This document shows positions 1 through 5,827 of a stretch of DNA of 6,555 nt, piece by piece (the stretch's first letter is position 1; every line of letters begins with the position of its first letter). This stretch comes from Gammaproteobacteria bacterium (GTDB lineage Bacteria; Pseudomonadota; Gammaproteobacteria; SZUA-140). The stretch spans positions 1-6,555 of the forward strand of contig JALWQD010000155.1 of NCBI GenBank assembly GCA_026994735.1. The letters are read 5' to 3'. The notes under the pieces were generated by a model that saw only the letters and a program-made list of their open reading frames with translations, searched no databases and was not told the origin of the DNA. The translations under genes and the position numbers were made by a program.

Positions 1-435
1 GCGTAATTTCTCAAGCATGCCATCCACATCGGCATCAGCGATTTCAGCGGTAGCGCGTTCCAGCTTCAGATCATCCAGCGCTGCCAGCTCAAAGTCAGCG
101 GCAATATCAAAAGTCGCCGTATACTGATAATCCTTACCCATCTCCGGTGTGTTGTGATCAAAGACGGGGTATCCTGCCAACTTCAAACCTTCCTGGCTGA
201 CAGCCTCAAAAAAGCTTGAGCGGGTCATTTCATCAAGCGCCTCGGCCAGCACACGTGATCCATACTGCTGGCGGATAACCTTAAGTGGCACTTTACCAGG
301 GCGAAAGCCCTTCAAACGCACTGTCCTGGAAAGTGACTGAAGACGCTTGCTGATCTCTTGCTCAATCTGATCAGCCGGCAGGGTAATGGTCATTCGCCGC
401 CCAAGTCCTTCAATAGTCTCAACCGCAACTTGCAT
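1..435 (-). CDS. tig: Trigger factor, N-terminal part (runs off left edge)
   Basis: Trigger factor is the ribosome-associated chaperone and peptidyl-prolyl isomerase that binds nascent chains at the exit tunnel in the cytoplasm. The 145 visible codons start MQVAVETIEGLGRR and carry the ribosome-docking signature GFRPGKVP at residues 43-50, the same place as GFRKGKVP in E. coli, inside the N-terminal ribosome-binding domain. The rest of the visible part covers most of that domain (including the DEMTRSSFFEAV helix) and the approach to the PPIase domain, which lies outside the window together with the substrate-binding domain. The ATG at 435 is supported by a GGAG Shine-Dalgarno about nine bases upstream and by the family start. 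It lies 87 bp downstream of the tRNA-Leu gene on the same strand, so it may be read from the tRNA promoter or from a TATAAT-like box just after tRNA-Leu. In many gammaproteobacteria clpP, clpX and lon follow, but that is not visible here. Confidence 0.97.
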   Translation of the reverse strand, partial: MQVAVETIEGLGRRMTITLPADQIEQEISKRLQSLSRTVRLKGFRPGKVPLKVIRQQYGSRVLAEALDEMTRSSFFEAVSQEGLKLAGYPVFDHNTPEMGKDYQYTATFDIAADFELAALDDLKLERATAEIADADVDGMLEKLR

Positions 436-522
436 CTTTATTGACTCCAAACGTTTTCAGATTCATCGTCTTCAGTGAATGGCACAAGGCCTGCCTGCGA
501 GACAGTCACAGGCTGATTATAA

Positions 523-607
<85 letters not shown>

Positions 608-757
608 AGAGACAACCATTTCCGCGCAATCCGTCTACCCTGCCCTTTGCTATCGGCAAAAACCTGGCATAAGGGGGAGTAATAAAATAAGGACGTGATG
701 TTCAAGCCCTGTGGACAGCTTGTCTGTTTCCCTGAAACGACCTTCGCGCGGAGAAAA

Positions 758-833
<76 letters not shown>

Positions 834-886
834 GCGGCGCATAGTGAAACATACTCGTACTATACGATTCAACAAAAAAATAAAAA

Positions 887-963
887 TGGGGTGAACGATG
901 GGACTCGAACCCACGACAACCGGAATCACAATCCGGGGCTCTACCAACTGAGCTACGCTCACC
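887..963 (-). tRNA. tRNA-His (anticodon GUG)
   Basis: A 77-nt gene with encoded CCA. The anticodon loop TTGTGAT inside CCGGA/TCCGG gives GUG. An extra G at -1 opposite C73 (ends CAC-C-CCA) is the histidine identity pair, which fits the eight-base 5' strand GGTGAGCG. D-arm and T-arm are canonical. Confidence 0.97.
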
Positions 964-1016
964 ACTAAAACCGTCAAAATATCCCGGCACAAAACCGGCA
1001 GCCGCAACGCAAAGAC

Positions 1017-1093
1017 TGGCGCGCCCGGCAGGGCTCGAACCTGCTACCCTCGGCTTAGAAGGCCGATGCTCTATCCAAATGAGCTACGGGCGC
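1017..1093 (-). tRNA. tRNA-Arg (anticodon UCU)
   Basis: A 77-nt gene with encoded CCA; acceptor GCGCCCG pairs with CGGGCGC, discriminator G. The anticodon stem TCGGC/GCCGA encloses loop CTTCTAA, giving UCU, which reads AGA and, by wobble, AGG. T-loop GTTCGAG is canonical. Confidence 0.97.
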
Positions 1094-1142
1094 ATGAACA
1101 GCATAACAAGACCCGACAAACATACCAGACCACAGAAAAATG

Positions 1143-1219
1143 TGGTCGGGGTAGAGGGATTCGAACCCCCGACATCCTGCTCCCAAAGCAGGCGCGCTAC
1201 CAGGCTGCGCTATACCCCG
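1143..1219 (-). tRNA. tRNA-Pro (anticodon UGG)
   Basis: A 77-nt gene with encoded CCA; acceptor CGGGGTA pairs with TACCCCG, discriminator A. The loop TTTGGGA within CCTGC/GCAGG gives UGG, the proline isoacceptor able to read all CCN. D-arm carries the proline-type GCGCAGCCTGGTAGCGC. It is the first gene of the array, about 45 nt downstream of the -10 box at 1263-1268. Confidence 0.97.
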
Positions 1220-1262
1220 TGATGTGACATGCCTTGCCCATGACCTGATGCAAGGGTTGAGG

Positions 1263-1291
1263 ATAATACGCTGCCCGATTACTATCGTCAA
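1263..1291 (-). promoter_or_regulatory. Sigma70 promoter of the tRNA array
   Basis: Minus strand TTGACG (1286-1291), exactly 17 bp, then TATTAT (1263-1268): eleven hexamer positions... in total ten of twelve match the sigma70 consensus with ideal spacing. Predicted start near 1256, leaving about 37 nt before tRNA-Pro for 5' trimming. This is the only strong promoter upstream of the five tRNAs and could also feed tig. The 1220-1370 spacer holds no other recognisable gene, and no clear terminator for the MFS gene upstream was found in it. Confidence 0.75.
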
Positions 1292-1370
1292 TCAGCAAAT
1301 CGACAGCGGCAACCATTGTTTTACCCGCACCACCCCGGCCCGCCTCCAGGCCATCGAAAAAAACCGTTAA

Positions 1371-2528
1371 TCAGGCCTGTCGTGTCTCCGCCACCAGCCC
1401 CCACCAGGCCACCGCAAATGCCAGCAGACTGGCCAAAGCGGCAATCATGAAGGTCGCTTCGGCCCCCAGCCCCTCCCAAGCATAACCGCTATAGAAACTG
1501 CCGATAGCGCCACCGGCACCAAAGCTGATACTGCTATAGAGTGCCTGTCCACGGCCCTGATGACGGCCGGTAAACCAGCGATGAAAGAGGGTGATCACGA
1601 CAGCATGATAAATCCCAAAACTGGCCGCATGAAGTAACTGTGCAAACAAAAGAATCACCGCATCATCGACAAAGCGTGCAATCAAAAACCAGCGCAGACT
1701 GGTCACCAGCAAACTCCAGAGCAACAGACGCCGCAGACCAAAACGGGGAATCAGCCGGTGCATAATAATAAAGACAGCAATCTCGGCCATAACCCCCAAA
1801 GCCCAGAGCAAGCCGATAATATTACTCGGGTAACCATGTTCATCGAGGTAGATCGAATAGAAAGCGTAATACGGGCCATGGCTCATCTGCATCAGAAAGC
1901 AAACAACCAGCAGCGATGCCACAGCAGGTTGACGGACAATGCCCCAAAGCGAATCCTGATGATTACTGACTGCCAACCGCCCCCGATCACAGACCCAATG
2001 ACTGGCGAGAGCAATCGTCAACAACAATGCGAGAATAATCCAGGGCAAGATTGCGGCGCCCAGGCGATCAATAAGCAATCCAAGCAAGGCCACAGCGACA
2101 ACAAAGCCGACCGAGCCCCAAAGACGAATAATACTGTAACGGTGGCTATCATCCCCAAGATGGCTCATCGTCACCGCCTCGAACTGCGGCAAGGAAGCAT
2201 TCCAGAAAAAACTAAAGACGATCATCACCAGCATCAGCTCGCCCATGCCCTCGGCAATAAATACCGCCGCAAAGGCCAGCGCCGCCAACCAGGAGGCAAG
2301 GCGGACAACCCCCATACGCTGTTGGCGGTGATCAGCAATCCAGCCCCAGATATTTGGCGCGACAATCTTTGTCGCCATGATCACTGCCAGCAAACTGCCA
2401 ATCGCCTCGGCACCATAACCCAGCGAGCGCAAATACATTCCCCAATAGGGTATCAACGAACCCAGGGCGGCAAAATAAAAGAAATAGAAGGCCCCGAGAC
2501 GCCAATGTGCCAACCGCAGTTCAGCCAT
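1371..2528 (-). CDS. MFS transporter, HcaT/LacY-like (MFS_1_like) family
   Basis: A 385-residue inner-membrane transporter with about twelve hydrophobic segments, the normal size for the family. The N-terminus (LGAFYFFYFAALGSLIPYWG, residues 11-30) and the cytoplasmic loop GWIADHRQQR (62-71) after helix 2 correspond to MFS motif A. RLWGSVGF at 135-142 is typical of the LacY/HcaT-like branch. A second half with GLRR near 264-267 and RGQGQALYSS at 326-335 completes the two-domain fold. Substrate is not readable from sequence; HcaT relatives were proposed to carry phenylpropionate, but orthologs beside aroC (as in Pseudomonas) are uncharacterised as far as I know. The ATG at 2528 follows 46 bp after the aroC stop on the same strand, so the two are probably one transcript. 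The Shine-Dalgarno is weak (GAG two bases before ATG), suggesting translation may depend on coupling or be modest. Confidence 0.92.
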   Translation of the reverse strand: MAELRLAHWRLGAFYFFYFAALGSLIPYWGMYLRSLGYGAEAIGSLLAVIMATKIVAPNIWGWIADHRQQRMGVVRLASWLAALAFAAVFIAEGMGELMLVMIVFSFFWNASLPQFEAVTMSHLGDDSHRYSIIRLWGSVGFVVAVALLGLLIDRLGAAILPWIILALLLTIALASHWVCDRGRLAVSNHQDSLWGIVRQPAVASLLVVCFLMQMSHGPYYAFYSIYLDEHGYPSNIIGLLWALGVMAEIAVFIIMHRLIPRFGLRRLLLWSLLVTSLRWFLIARFVDDAVILLFAQLLHAASFGIYHAVVITLFHRWFTGRHQGRGQALYSSISFGAGGAIGSFYSGYAWEGLGAEATFMIAALASLLAFAVAWWGLVAETRQA

Positions 2529-2574
2529 TACTCAAGCAAGAGACAGCGTCTGACAAATAGGCGATGCCTTTGGT

Positions 2575-3681
2575 TCAAGAGGATGGTGAAGCAGGCACCG
2601 CAGGCAGACCACTGTCGAGGTGACCATTCTGGGCCTGATGACGAAGATAATGGTCGAGCACAACAAGCGCCAGCATCGCCTCGGCAATGGGTGTCGCACG
2701 GATACCGACACAAGGGTCATGACGTCCTTTGGTAACCACCTCAACCGGCTGACCATGGCGATCAATCGAACGGCAGGGCAAGCGCAGGCTGGACGTCGGC
2801 TTGAGGGCAATACTGACGAGAAGATCCTGACCACTGGAGATGCCACCGAGAACCCCCCCGGCATGGTTGCTGAGAAAACCTTCCGGAGTAATTTCATCAC
2901 GGTGTTCCGTGCCCTTCTGTTCAACAGAGGCAAAACCTGCGCCGATTTCAACCCCTTTGACAGCATTGATATTCATCATCGCCTTGGCAATATCAGCATC
3001 AAGACGATCAAACACCGGCTCACCAAGGCCAACAGGCATGCCTTCAGCGACAACATTAATGCGTGCGCCAATGGAATCGCCGGATTTACGCAAAGCATCC
3101 ATATAGGCTTCCAGCTCGGCCACCTTGCTCGCATCAGGACAGAAAAACGGATTCCGGGAAACCTCATCCCAGTCAAGCGCCTCGGCCCGGATCGGCCCCA
3201 ACTGAGCCATATAACCACGGATACGCAGCCCCAGATGATCGGCCAGATACTTGCGTGCAATACCCCCCGCAGCAACACGCATCGCCGTCTCGCGCGCCGA
3301 AGATCGACCACCACCGCGGTAATCACGCCGGCCAGCATATTTTTGATGGTAGGTATAATCGGCATGACCAGGACGAAAGCGATCCTTGATTTCGCCATAG
3401 TCCTTCGAACGCTGATCCGTATTATGGATCAGCAGACCGATAGGCGTACCCGTTGTCCGCCCCTCGAAGACCCCGGACAGAATCTCGACCCGGTCATCCT
3501 CCCGCCGCTGCGTAGTATGCCGTGACTGCCCCGGTTTGCGTCGATCCAGATCCGCTTGCAGATCTGCCGCCGACAGTTCGAGTCCCGGCGGACAGCCGTC
3601 AACAATGGCCCCCAGGGCCGGCCCGTGACTTTCGCCAAAGGTCGTGACCGTAAACAGTTTTCCAATCGTATTTCCTGACAT
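2575..3681 (-). CDS. aroC: Chorismate synthase
   Basis: Converts 5-enolpyruvylshikimate-3-phosphate to chorismate, the last shikimate-pathway step, using reduced FMN; cytoplasmic tetramer in the family. The 368-residue protein is close to E. coli AroC (361). Visible signatures: FGESHG (15-20, invariant His19), RRKPGQSRHTTQRRE (47-61), RPGHADYTY with catalytic-type His106 (103-111), DYRGGGRSSARET (120-132), INAVKGVEIG (238-247), SNHAGGVLGGISSGQ (271-285) and GRHDPCVGIR (319-328). The C-terminal tail after 350 is variable, as usual. The reading frame stays open far upstream, but family homology fixes the start at MSGNTIG (3681). No Shine-Dalgarno precedes this ATG; instead a TACAAT box ends six bases before it (see promoter and finding). 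It is divergent from smpB across 96 bp and probably co-transcribed with the downstream MFS gene. Confidence 0.97.
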   Translation of the reverse strand: MSGNTIGKLFTVTTFGESHGPALGAIVDGCPPGLELSAADLQADLDRRKPGQSRHTTQRREDDRVEILSGVFEGRTTGTPIGLLIHNTDQRSKDYGEIKDRFRPGHADYTYHQKYAGRRDYRGGGRSSARETAMRVAAGGIARKYLADHLGLRIRGYMAQLGPIRAEALDWDEVSRNPFFCPDASKVAELEAYMDALRKSGDSIGARINVVAEGMPVGLGEPVFDRLDADIAKAMMNINAVKGVEIGAGFASVEQKGTEHRDEITPEGFLSNHAGGVLGGISSGQDLLVSIALKPTSSLRLPCRSIDRHGQPVEVVTKGRHDPCVGIRATPIAEAMLALVVLDHYLRHQAQNGHLDSGLPAVPASPSS

Positions 3682-3687
3682 GGGCGT

Positions 3688-3716
3688 ATTGTAGCGATTT
3701 CGAAGGCCGCCGTCTC
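3688..3716 (-). promoter_or_regulatory. Candidate aroC promoter abutting the start codon
   Basis: Minus strand GAGACG (3711-3716; GAC core of the -35 box), 17 bp, TACAAT (3688-3693; five of six). Only six bases separate the -10 box from the aroC ATG, so a normal start distance would put +1 at or next to the A of ATG. The -35 is weak. The alternative is an unseen promoter further upstream inside the smpB side. Confidence 0.4.
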
Positions 3717-3719
3717 GCC

Positions 3720-3737
3720 CATTCCATGTATAATCAT
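3720..3737 (+). promoter_or_regulatory. Candidate smpB promoter, -10 element shared with ssrA
   Basis: Contains a perfect TATAAT (3729-3734) 43 bp before the smpB start, embedded in CATTCCATGTATAATCAT. The same 18-nt element with one mismatch precedes ssrA at 4296-4313. No good -35 hexamer lies 17 bp upstream (GCCGCC), so the element itself may supply recognition. It lies back to back with the candidate aroC promoter, whose -35 box overlaps the position of the smpB -35. Confidence 0.55.
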
Positions 3738-3777
3738 CGCCGCAGCAGATCAGCCTGAGCGGAGCAGCAAAGCCAAC

Positions 3778-4248
3778 GTGGCCAAAAAACCAAAAACCAG
3801 CGACAACACCATAGCGATCAACCGCAAGGCCCGCCATGACTTTTTCATTGAAGAAGACTATGAAGCCGGCATTGCTCTTGAAGGCTGGGAAGTCAAAAGC
3901 CTGCGCGACGGGCATCTGCAACTGCAGGAAAGTTATGTCCTCATTCGCGATGCACAAGCCTGGCTCTTCGGTGCCCATATTTCACCGCTATCAACGGCGT
4001 CAACCCATATCCATCCGCAACAGACGCGCACCCGTCGCCTGCTGCTGCACCGACGCGAACTGGACAAGCTGATCGGCGCTGTAGAACGCCGAGGCTACAC
4101 TCTCGTCCCTCTGAGCATGTACTGGCTGCGTGGTCGCGCAAAACTGAAAATCGGCCTCGGCCGTGGCAAAAAACAGTTCGACAAACGCGCCGCTGAAAAA
4201 GACCGTGACTGGAAACGCGAAAAACAACGCATCCTGAAGGGCCGCTAA
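3778..4248 (+). CDS. smpB: SsrA-binding protein SmpB
   Basis: SmpB binds the tRNA-like domain of tmRNA, brings it with EF-Tu to stalled ribosomes, and reads the empty mRNA channel with its C-terminal tail. The 156-residue product has the family landmarks: IAINRKARHDFFIEE (12-26), GWEVKSLR (36-43), ESYVLIRD (51-58), WLFGAHISP (62-70), RTRRLLLHRREL (84-95), GYTLVPLSMYW (106-116), KIGLGRGKKQFDKR (124-137), then a basic tail DWKREKQRILKGR (144-156) that would form the channel-inserted helix. The start is GTG at 3778, giving (f)MAKKPKTSDN; a purine stretch CGGAGCAG about 10 bases upstream can serve as ribosome binding site, and no upstream ATG gives a better start. It lies 76 bp upstream of ssrA on the same strand, so protein and RNA partners are genetically linked. 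Confidence 0.97.
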   Translation: MAKKPKTSDNTIAINRKARHDFFIEEDYEAGIALEGWEVKSLRDGHLQLQESYVLIRDAQAWLFGAHISPLSTASTHIHPQQTRTRRLLLHRRELDKLIGAVERRGYTLVPLSMYWLRGRAKLKIGLGRGKKQFDKRAAEKDRDWKREKQRILKGR

Positions 4249-4295
4249 AACATCACCATCCAGCGTGTATCCTTGATCATTACCGTCCACACCCT

Positions 4296-4313
4296 CATTT
4301 CATGTATAATCAT
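4296..4313 (+). promoter_or_regulatory. Candidate ssrA promoter, -10 element shared with smpB
   Basis: CATTTCATGTATAATCAT contains a perfect TATAAT (4305-4310) 14 bp before the mature tmRNA 5' end. Only one base differs from the smpB element at 3720-3737. The -35 region (ACCGTC at 17 bp) is poor. A start around 4317 would leave a short leader for RNase P removal. Confidence 0.6.
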
Positions 4314-4324
4314 ACCTTACCAAA

Positions 4325-4687
4325 GGGGGCGACATGGCTTCGACGTGGGTCGCAAAACCGGAGGTGCATGCCGAGGTGCAGGATACCTCGTAAATCCATC
4401 TGCAAACTTATAGTTGCCAACGACGACAACTACGCACTCGCCGCTTAAAACCCGGTAGGGTGCCGTCTGACCGGGGCCGTGTCTGTGCGCTCGGATTTCA
4501 GGCGTCGACTCTCACAGAATCGCGCGGAAGCTCGTTCGGGGCCGAAGTGTTAAAACCTTACCGAACTCGCCAGTAGTCTTCCCTGCCCGTCGGGTAGCTG
4601 CGGGTTAAACTAATCGACGTGGATAAGCATGTAGAGCCGATGGCAGAGGGCTTGCGGACGCGGGTTCGATTCCCGCCGCCTCCACCA
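4325..4687 (+). ncRNA. ssrA: Transfer-messenger RNA (tmRNA)
   Basis: tmRNA rescues stalled ribosomes by acting first as alanyl-tRNA and then as a short mRNA. The 363-nt gene has an acceptor stem GGGGGCG (4325-4331) pairing with CGCCTCC (4677-4683), including the G3-U70 wobble (4327/4681) that marks alanine identity, followed by A73 and encoded CCA. The T-arm GCGGGTTCGATTCCCGC sits at the 3' end. The 5' part carries the conserved GGTGCATGCCGAGGTGC stretch. The tag reading frame begins after TAGTT at 4416. The sequence between the tag and the T-arm is the expected pseudoknot region, which I did not fold in detail. It is a standard one-piece tmRNA; both the partner protein upstream and the terminator downstream are present. 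Confidence 0.97.
4416..4448 (+). other. tmRNA tag reading frame (ANDDNYALAA, stop)
   Basis: GCC resume codon at 4416 follows TAGTT; translation gives Ala-Asn-Asp-Asp-Asn-Tyr-Ala-Leu-Ala-Ala then TAA (4446-4448). The AANDxNYALAA-type tail ends in LAA, recognised by ClpXP and ClpAP. As I recall it is identical to the tag of Pseudomonas aeruginosa and differs from E. coli by one residue (Glu to Asp). Confidence 0.95.
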
Positions 4688-4698
4688 TTTCAATATCC

Positions 4699-4726
4699 AA
4701 AGCCGTCCTATGACGGCTTTTTTATT
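4699..4726 (+). terminator. Intrinsic terminator of ssrA
   Basis: Perfect 9-bp stem AAAGCCGTC / GACGGCTTT with a CTAT loop, followed by TTTATT, 11 bp after the tmRNA CCA. A degenerate look-alike occurs near 5855-5890. Confidence 0.93.
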
Positions 4727-4782
4727 GCCTGAAATCAGCCGGTTACCTGTATTTTAAATCTATTACCGGCCAACTAAATCCA

Positions 4783-4788
4783 TTGACA
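4783..4788 (+). promoter_or_regulatory. TTGACA box upstream of integrase remnant
   Basis: A perfect TTGACA -35 hexamer directly precedes the GGGGGCAAC repeats; at 18 bp the -10 would be CAACAT, inside the repeats and only half matching. If this was the int promoter, integrase binding to its arm repeats would have repressed it. The -10 is unconvincing. Confidence 0.3.
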
Positions 4789-4791
4789 GCC

Positions 4792-4850
4792 GGGGGCAAC
4801 TGGGGGCAACATTAGGGGCAAGTGGACATGTAACACACGGAGTTGCCCCC
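4792..4850 (+). repeat. GGGGGCAAC arm-type repeats, left end of element
   Basis: Direct copies of GGGGGCAAC at 4792-4800 and 4802-4810, a partial copy AGGGGCAA at 4814-4821, and an exact inverted copy GTTGCCCCC at 4842-4850 touching the integrase ATG. Copies spaced by about one helical turn next to an integrase gene and an att site are characteristic of arm sites bound by the N-terminal domain of tyrosine integrases. The same word recurs at the right end (5745-5763). Confidence 0.7.
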
Positions 4851-4997
4851 ATGCACCTATCAGATACCGCAATCCGTAACGCCAAACCCGGAGAGAAAGC
4901 CAAGAAGATGTTTGATGGTGCCGGGCTGTATCTTGAAATCTCTCCGAAAGGCGGCAAGTGGTGGCGACTCAAGTACCGCTTCGACGACGTAGAATAA
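4851..4997 (+). pseudogene. P4-type tyrosine integrase, N-terminal remnant (48 codons)
   Basis: Starts MHLSDTAIRNAKPGEKA and continues to FDGAGLYLEISPKGGKWW and RLKYRFD. This is the first half of the arm-DNA-binding domain (DUF4102-type) of P4-family phage integrases, which normally run to about 400 residues with a catalytic R...HxxR...Y domain. Here the family-like sequence stops near residue 46, where FDGKEK is usual, and a TAA follows at 4995. The whole catalytic part is missing from the window, so it cannot recombine DNA. The ATG is supported by GGAG (4839-4842) and by the family start. It sits 164 bp beyond the ssrA 3' end and reads away from it, the usual arrangement for an element integrated in ssrA. 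A residual peptide that still binds the arm repeats is conceivable but untested. Confidence 0.85.
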
Positions 4998-5093
4998 AAT
5001 AATCCGCAGCTTTGGCGTGGCAATAACAGTGCCTGGCAATATAGATTGCCTCGTATCCTTACTGGAAGGGTGGAAAAATGGACATGGACTTGA
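4998..5093 (+). other. Short open stretch, possible tail of a deleted phage gene
   Basis: In the same frame as the integrase but after its stop, 31 codons read NNPQLWRGNNSAWQYRLPRI and on to a TGA at 5091 that overlaps the start of the next ORF by 16 bases. Overlapping stop and start fit a phage operon in which only the C-terminal end of an upstream gene survives. I do not recognise the family, and there is no start codon signal of its own, so this may be non-coding junction sequence. Confidence 0.25.
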
Positions 5094-5254
5094 AGATTGG
5101 TGGCGCAACCGATTCGGTTTCGAAAATCTCACGGAAAGCGAGGTCAGATACCTCGTTCGTACCGAGAATGCTGACACCATCCGAAATCGAATCGCTGCGG
5201 CGGAAAAGCCGGGAGGCCAGGGCGCTCGCTCGAAAATACTTCCAGACGGCGTAA
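5078..5254 (+). CDS. Small phage-type hypothetical protein (58 aa)
   Basis: ATG at 5078 is preceded by a strong ribosome binding site GGAAGGGTGG (5064-5073). The 58-residue product begins MDMDLKIGGATDSVSKISRK and ends LRRKSREARALARKYFQTA; the centre has FVPRMLTPSEIESLRR. It is basic, without membrane segments, with a predicted C-terminal helix of alternating Arg, Ala and Leu. The PRMLTP-x-E-I-x-x-LR pattern reminds me of small hypothetical proteins of prophages, but I cannot assign a function. A stop at 5252 is followed 21 bp later by a hairpin terminator, consistent with a last gene of a transcript. A longer frame from 5017 overlaps it, but lacks a good start and looks less protein-like over this stretch. 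This is the only intact-looking gene left in the relic. Confidence 0.55.
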   Translation: MDMDLKIGGATDSVSKISRKARSDTSFVPRMLTPSEIESLRRKSREARALARKYFQTA

Positions 5255-5275
5255 CATCCACCAAGCCCTTAAAAG

Positions 5276-5298
5276 CGGCCCCAGACGGGGCCGTTTCT
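5276..5298 (+). terminator. Hairpin terminator after the small phage ORF
   Basis: Perfect 7-bp GC stem CGGCCCC / GGGGCCG with AGAC loop followed by TTTCT. On the minus strand the same hairpin is followed by CTTTT, so it could work in both directions, though both U-tracts are short. Confidence 0.6.
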
Positions 5299-5711
5299 GA
5301 TTCTGCTGGGTCACCTGTTGTCGGCGAGATCGGCGCTGATGTGGCGAGTGCCATACGTCGCCAATCCGGAAAATACAGCTTGATGAGGGCAGTCACGACA
5401 ATAAGACAGGCAGAGGGTTTGGGAAGGCTCATATCCAGCCCCCGGCCAACGCCAATGGCTCACGGTTCTCTCTCGGCGACAATGAATCAGCGTCGTCGAT
5501 CCCGGCAGTGGAACTCGATGCGGTCGTCAAAAGGGTCGCTCCCTTCCTTAAAGCTGCGGATGATGTAACGGTCGTCGAGACGTTTGCTGACCTTCCGTTT
5601 GCGGTAAAAACGGAAGCCAATAATCAGGGCGCACAGGCCGGTAAAGTAGAGGGCGTATTCCATAGTGGGTACACTACATGGAGCGAGATACCTTCTTCAA
5701 GCACGGTATGA
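5299..5711 (+). pseudogene. Fragment of a large polyvalent phage protein (PBECR/LPD-like), frameshifted
   Basis: Two frames together read like the large multidomain proteins of prophages. Frame one gives SPVVGEIGADVASAIRRQ up to about 5369; continuing in the next frame from 5370 gives KIQLDEGSHDNKTGRGFGKAHI (to 5435). The shift falls at GGAAAATAC (5368-5376) and is explained by loss of one A from the A-run. GxHDxxTGRGFGxxHI resembles PBECR-type domains. Immediately after HI the text changes to a linker and RFSLG (5463-5477), then VTVVETFADLP (5565-5597) and EGVFHSG (5649-5669), resembling the LPD-type region that usually continues VYLVAD; here it degenerates and stops at 5709. So at least one frameshift, one internal deletion and one 3' truncation are inferred. 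It is certainly too short to be functional if the family call is right. The assignment rests on memory of motif patterns, not on a search. Confidence 0.6.
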
Positions 5712-5744
5712 GAAGAATATTCTGCTCCATGACCCACACCAGAT

Positions 5745-5763
5745 GGGGGCAACTATGGGGGCA
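5745..5763 (+). repeat. GGGGGCAAC arm-type repeats, right end of element
   Basis: GGGGGCAAC at 5745-5753 and GGGGGCA at 5757-5763, separated by TAT. They match the left set at 4792-4810 in word and orientation, about 950 bp apart, and delimit the phage-like sequence. This pairing is what is expected when both arms of an integrated element survive while its middle is deleted. Confidence 0.65.
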
Positions 5764-5827
5764 TCTATCGAATATATTGACTGCAAAATATAATAATTAC
5801 AGATAGTTGAGACGCTTTTTCGGTAGT

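Noticed and set aside
1758..2735. 325-codon plus-strand ORF
   Set aside because: Antisense to the MFS gene; rich in His, Gln, Asn and Pro without domain pattern, while the minus frame is a clear transporter.
2620..3525. 301-codon plus-strand ORF
   Set aside because: Antisense shadow of aroC, whose signatures are unmistakable.
3682..3978. N-terminal extension of aroC by 99 codons
   Set aside because: It overlaps smpB on the opposite strand and goes beyond the family start MSGNTIG.
4860..5432. 190-codon minus-strand ORF
   Set aside because: Antisense to the integrase remnant and small phage ORF, crossing the hairpin terminator; no family resemblance.
5487..5663. Minus-strand 58-codon ORF MEYALYFTGLCALIIGFRFY with one membrane segment
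   Set aside because: No Shine-Dalgarno, and the opposite strand has a polyvalent-phage-protein pattern; kept only as the main competing reading of this stretch.
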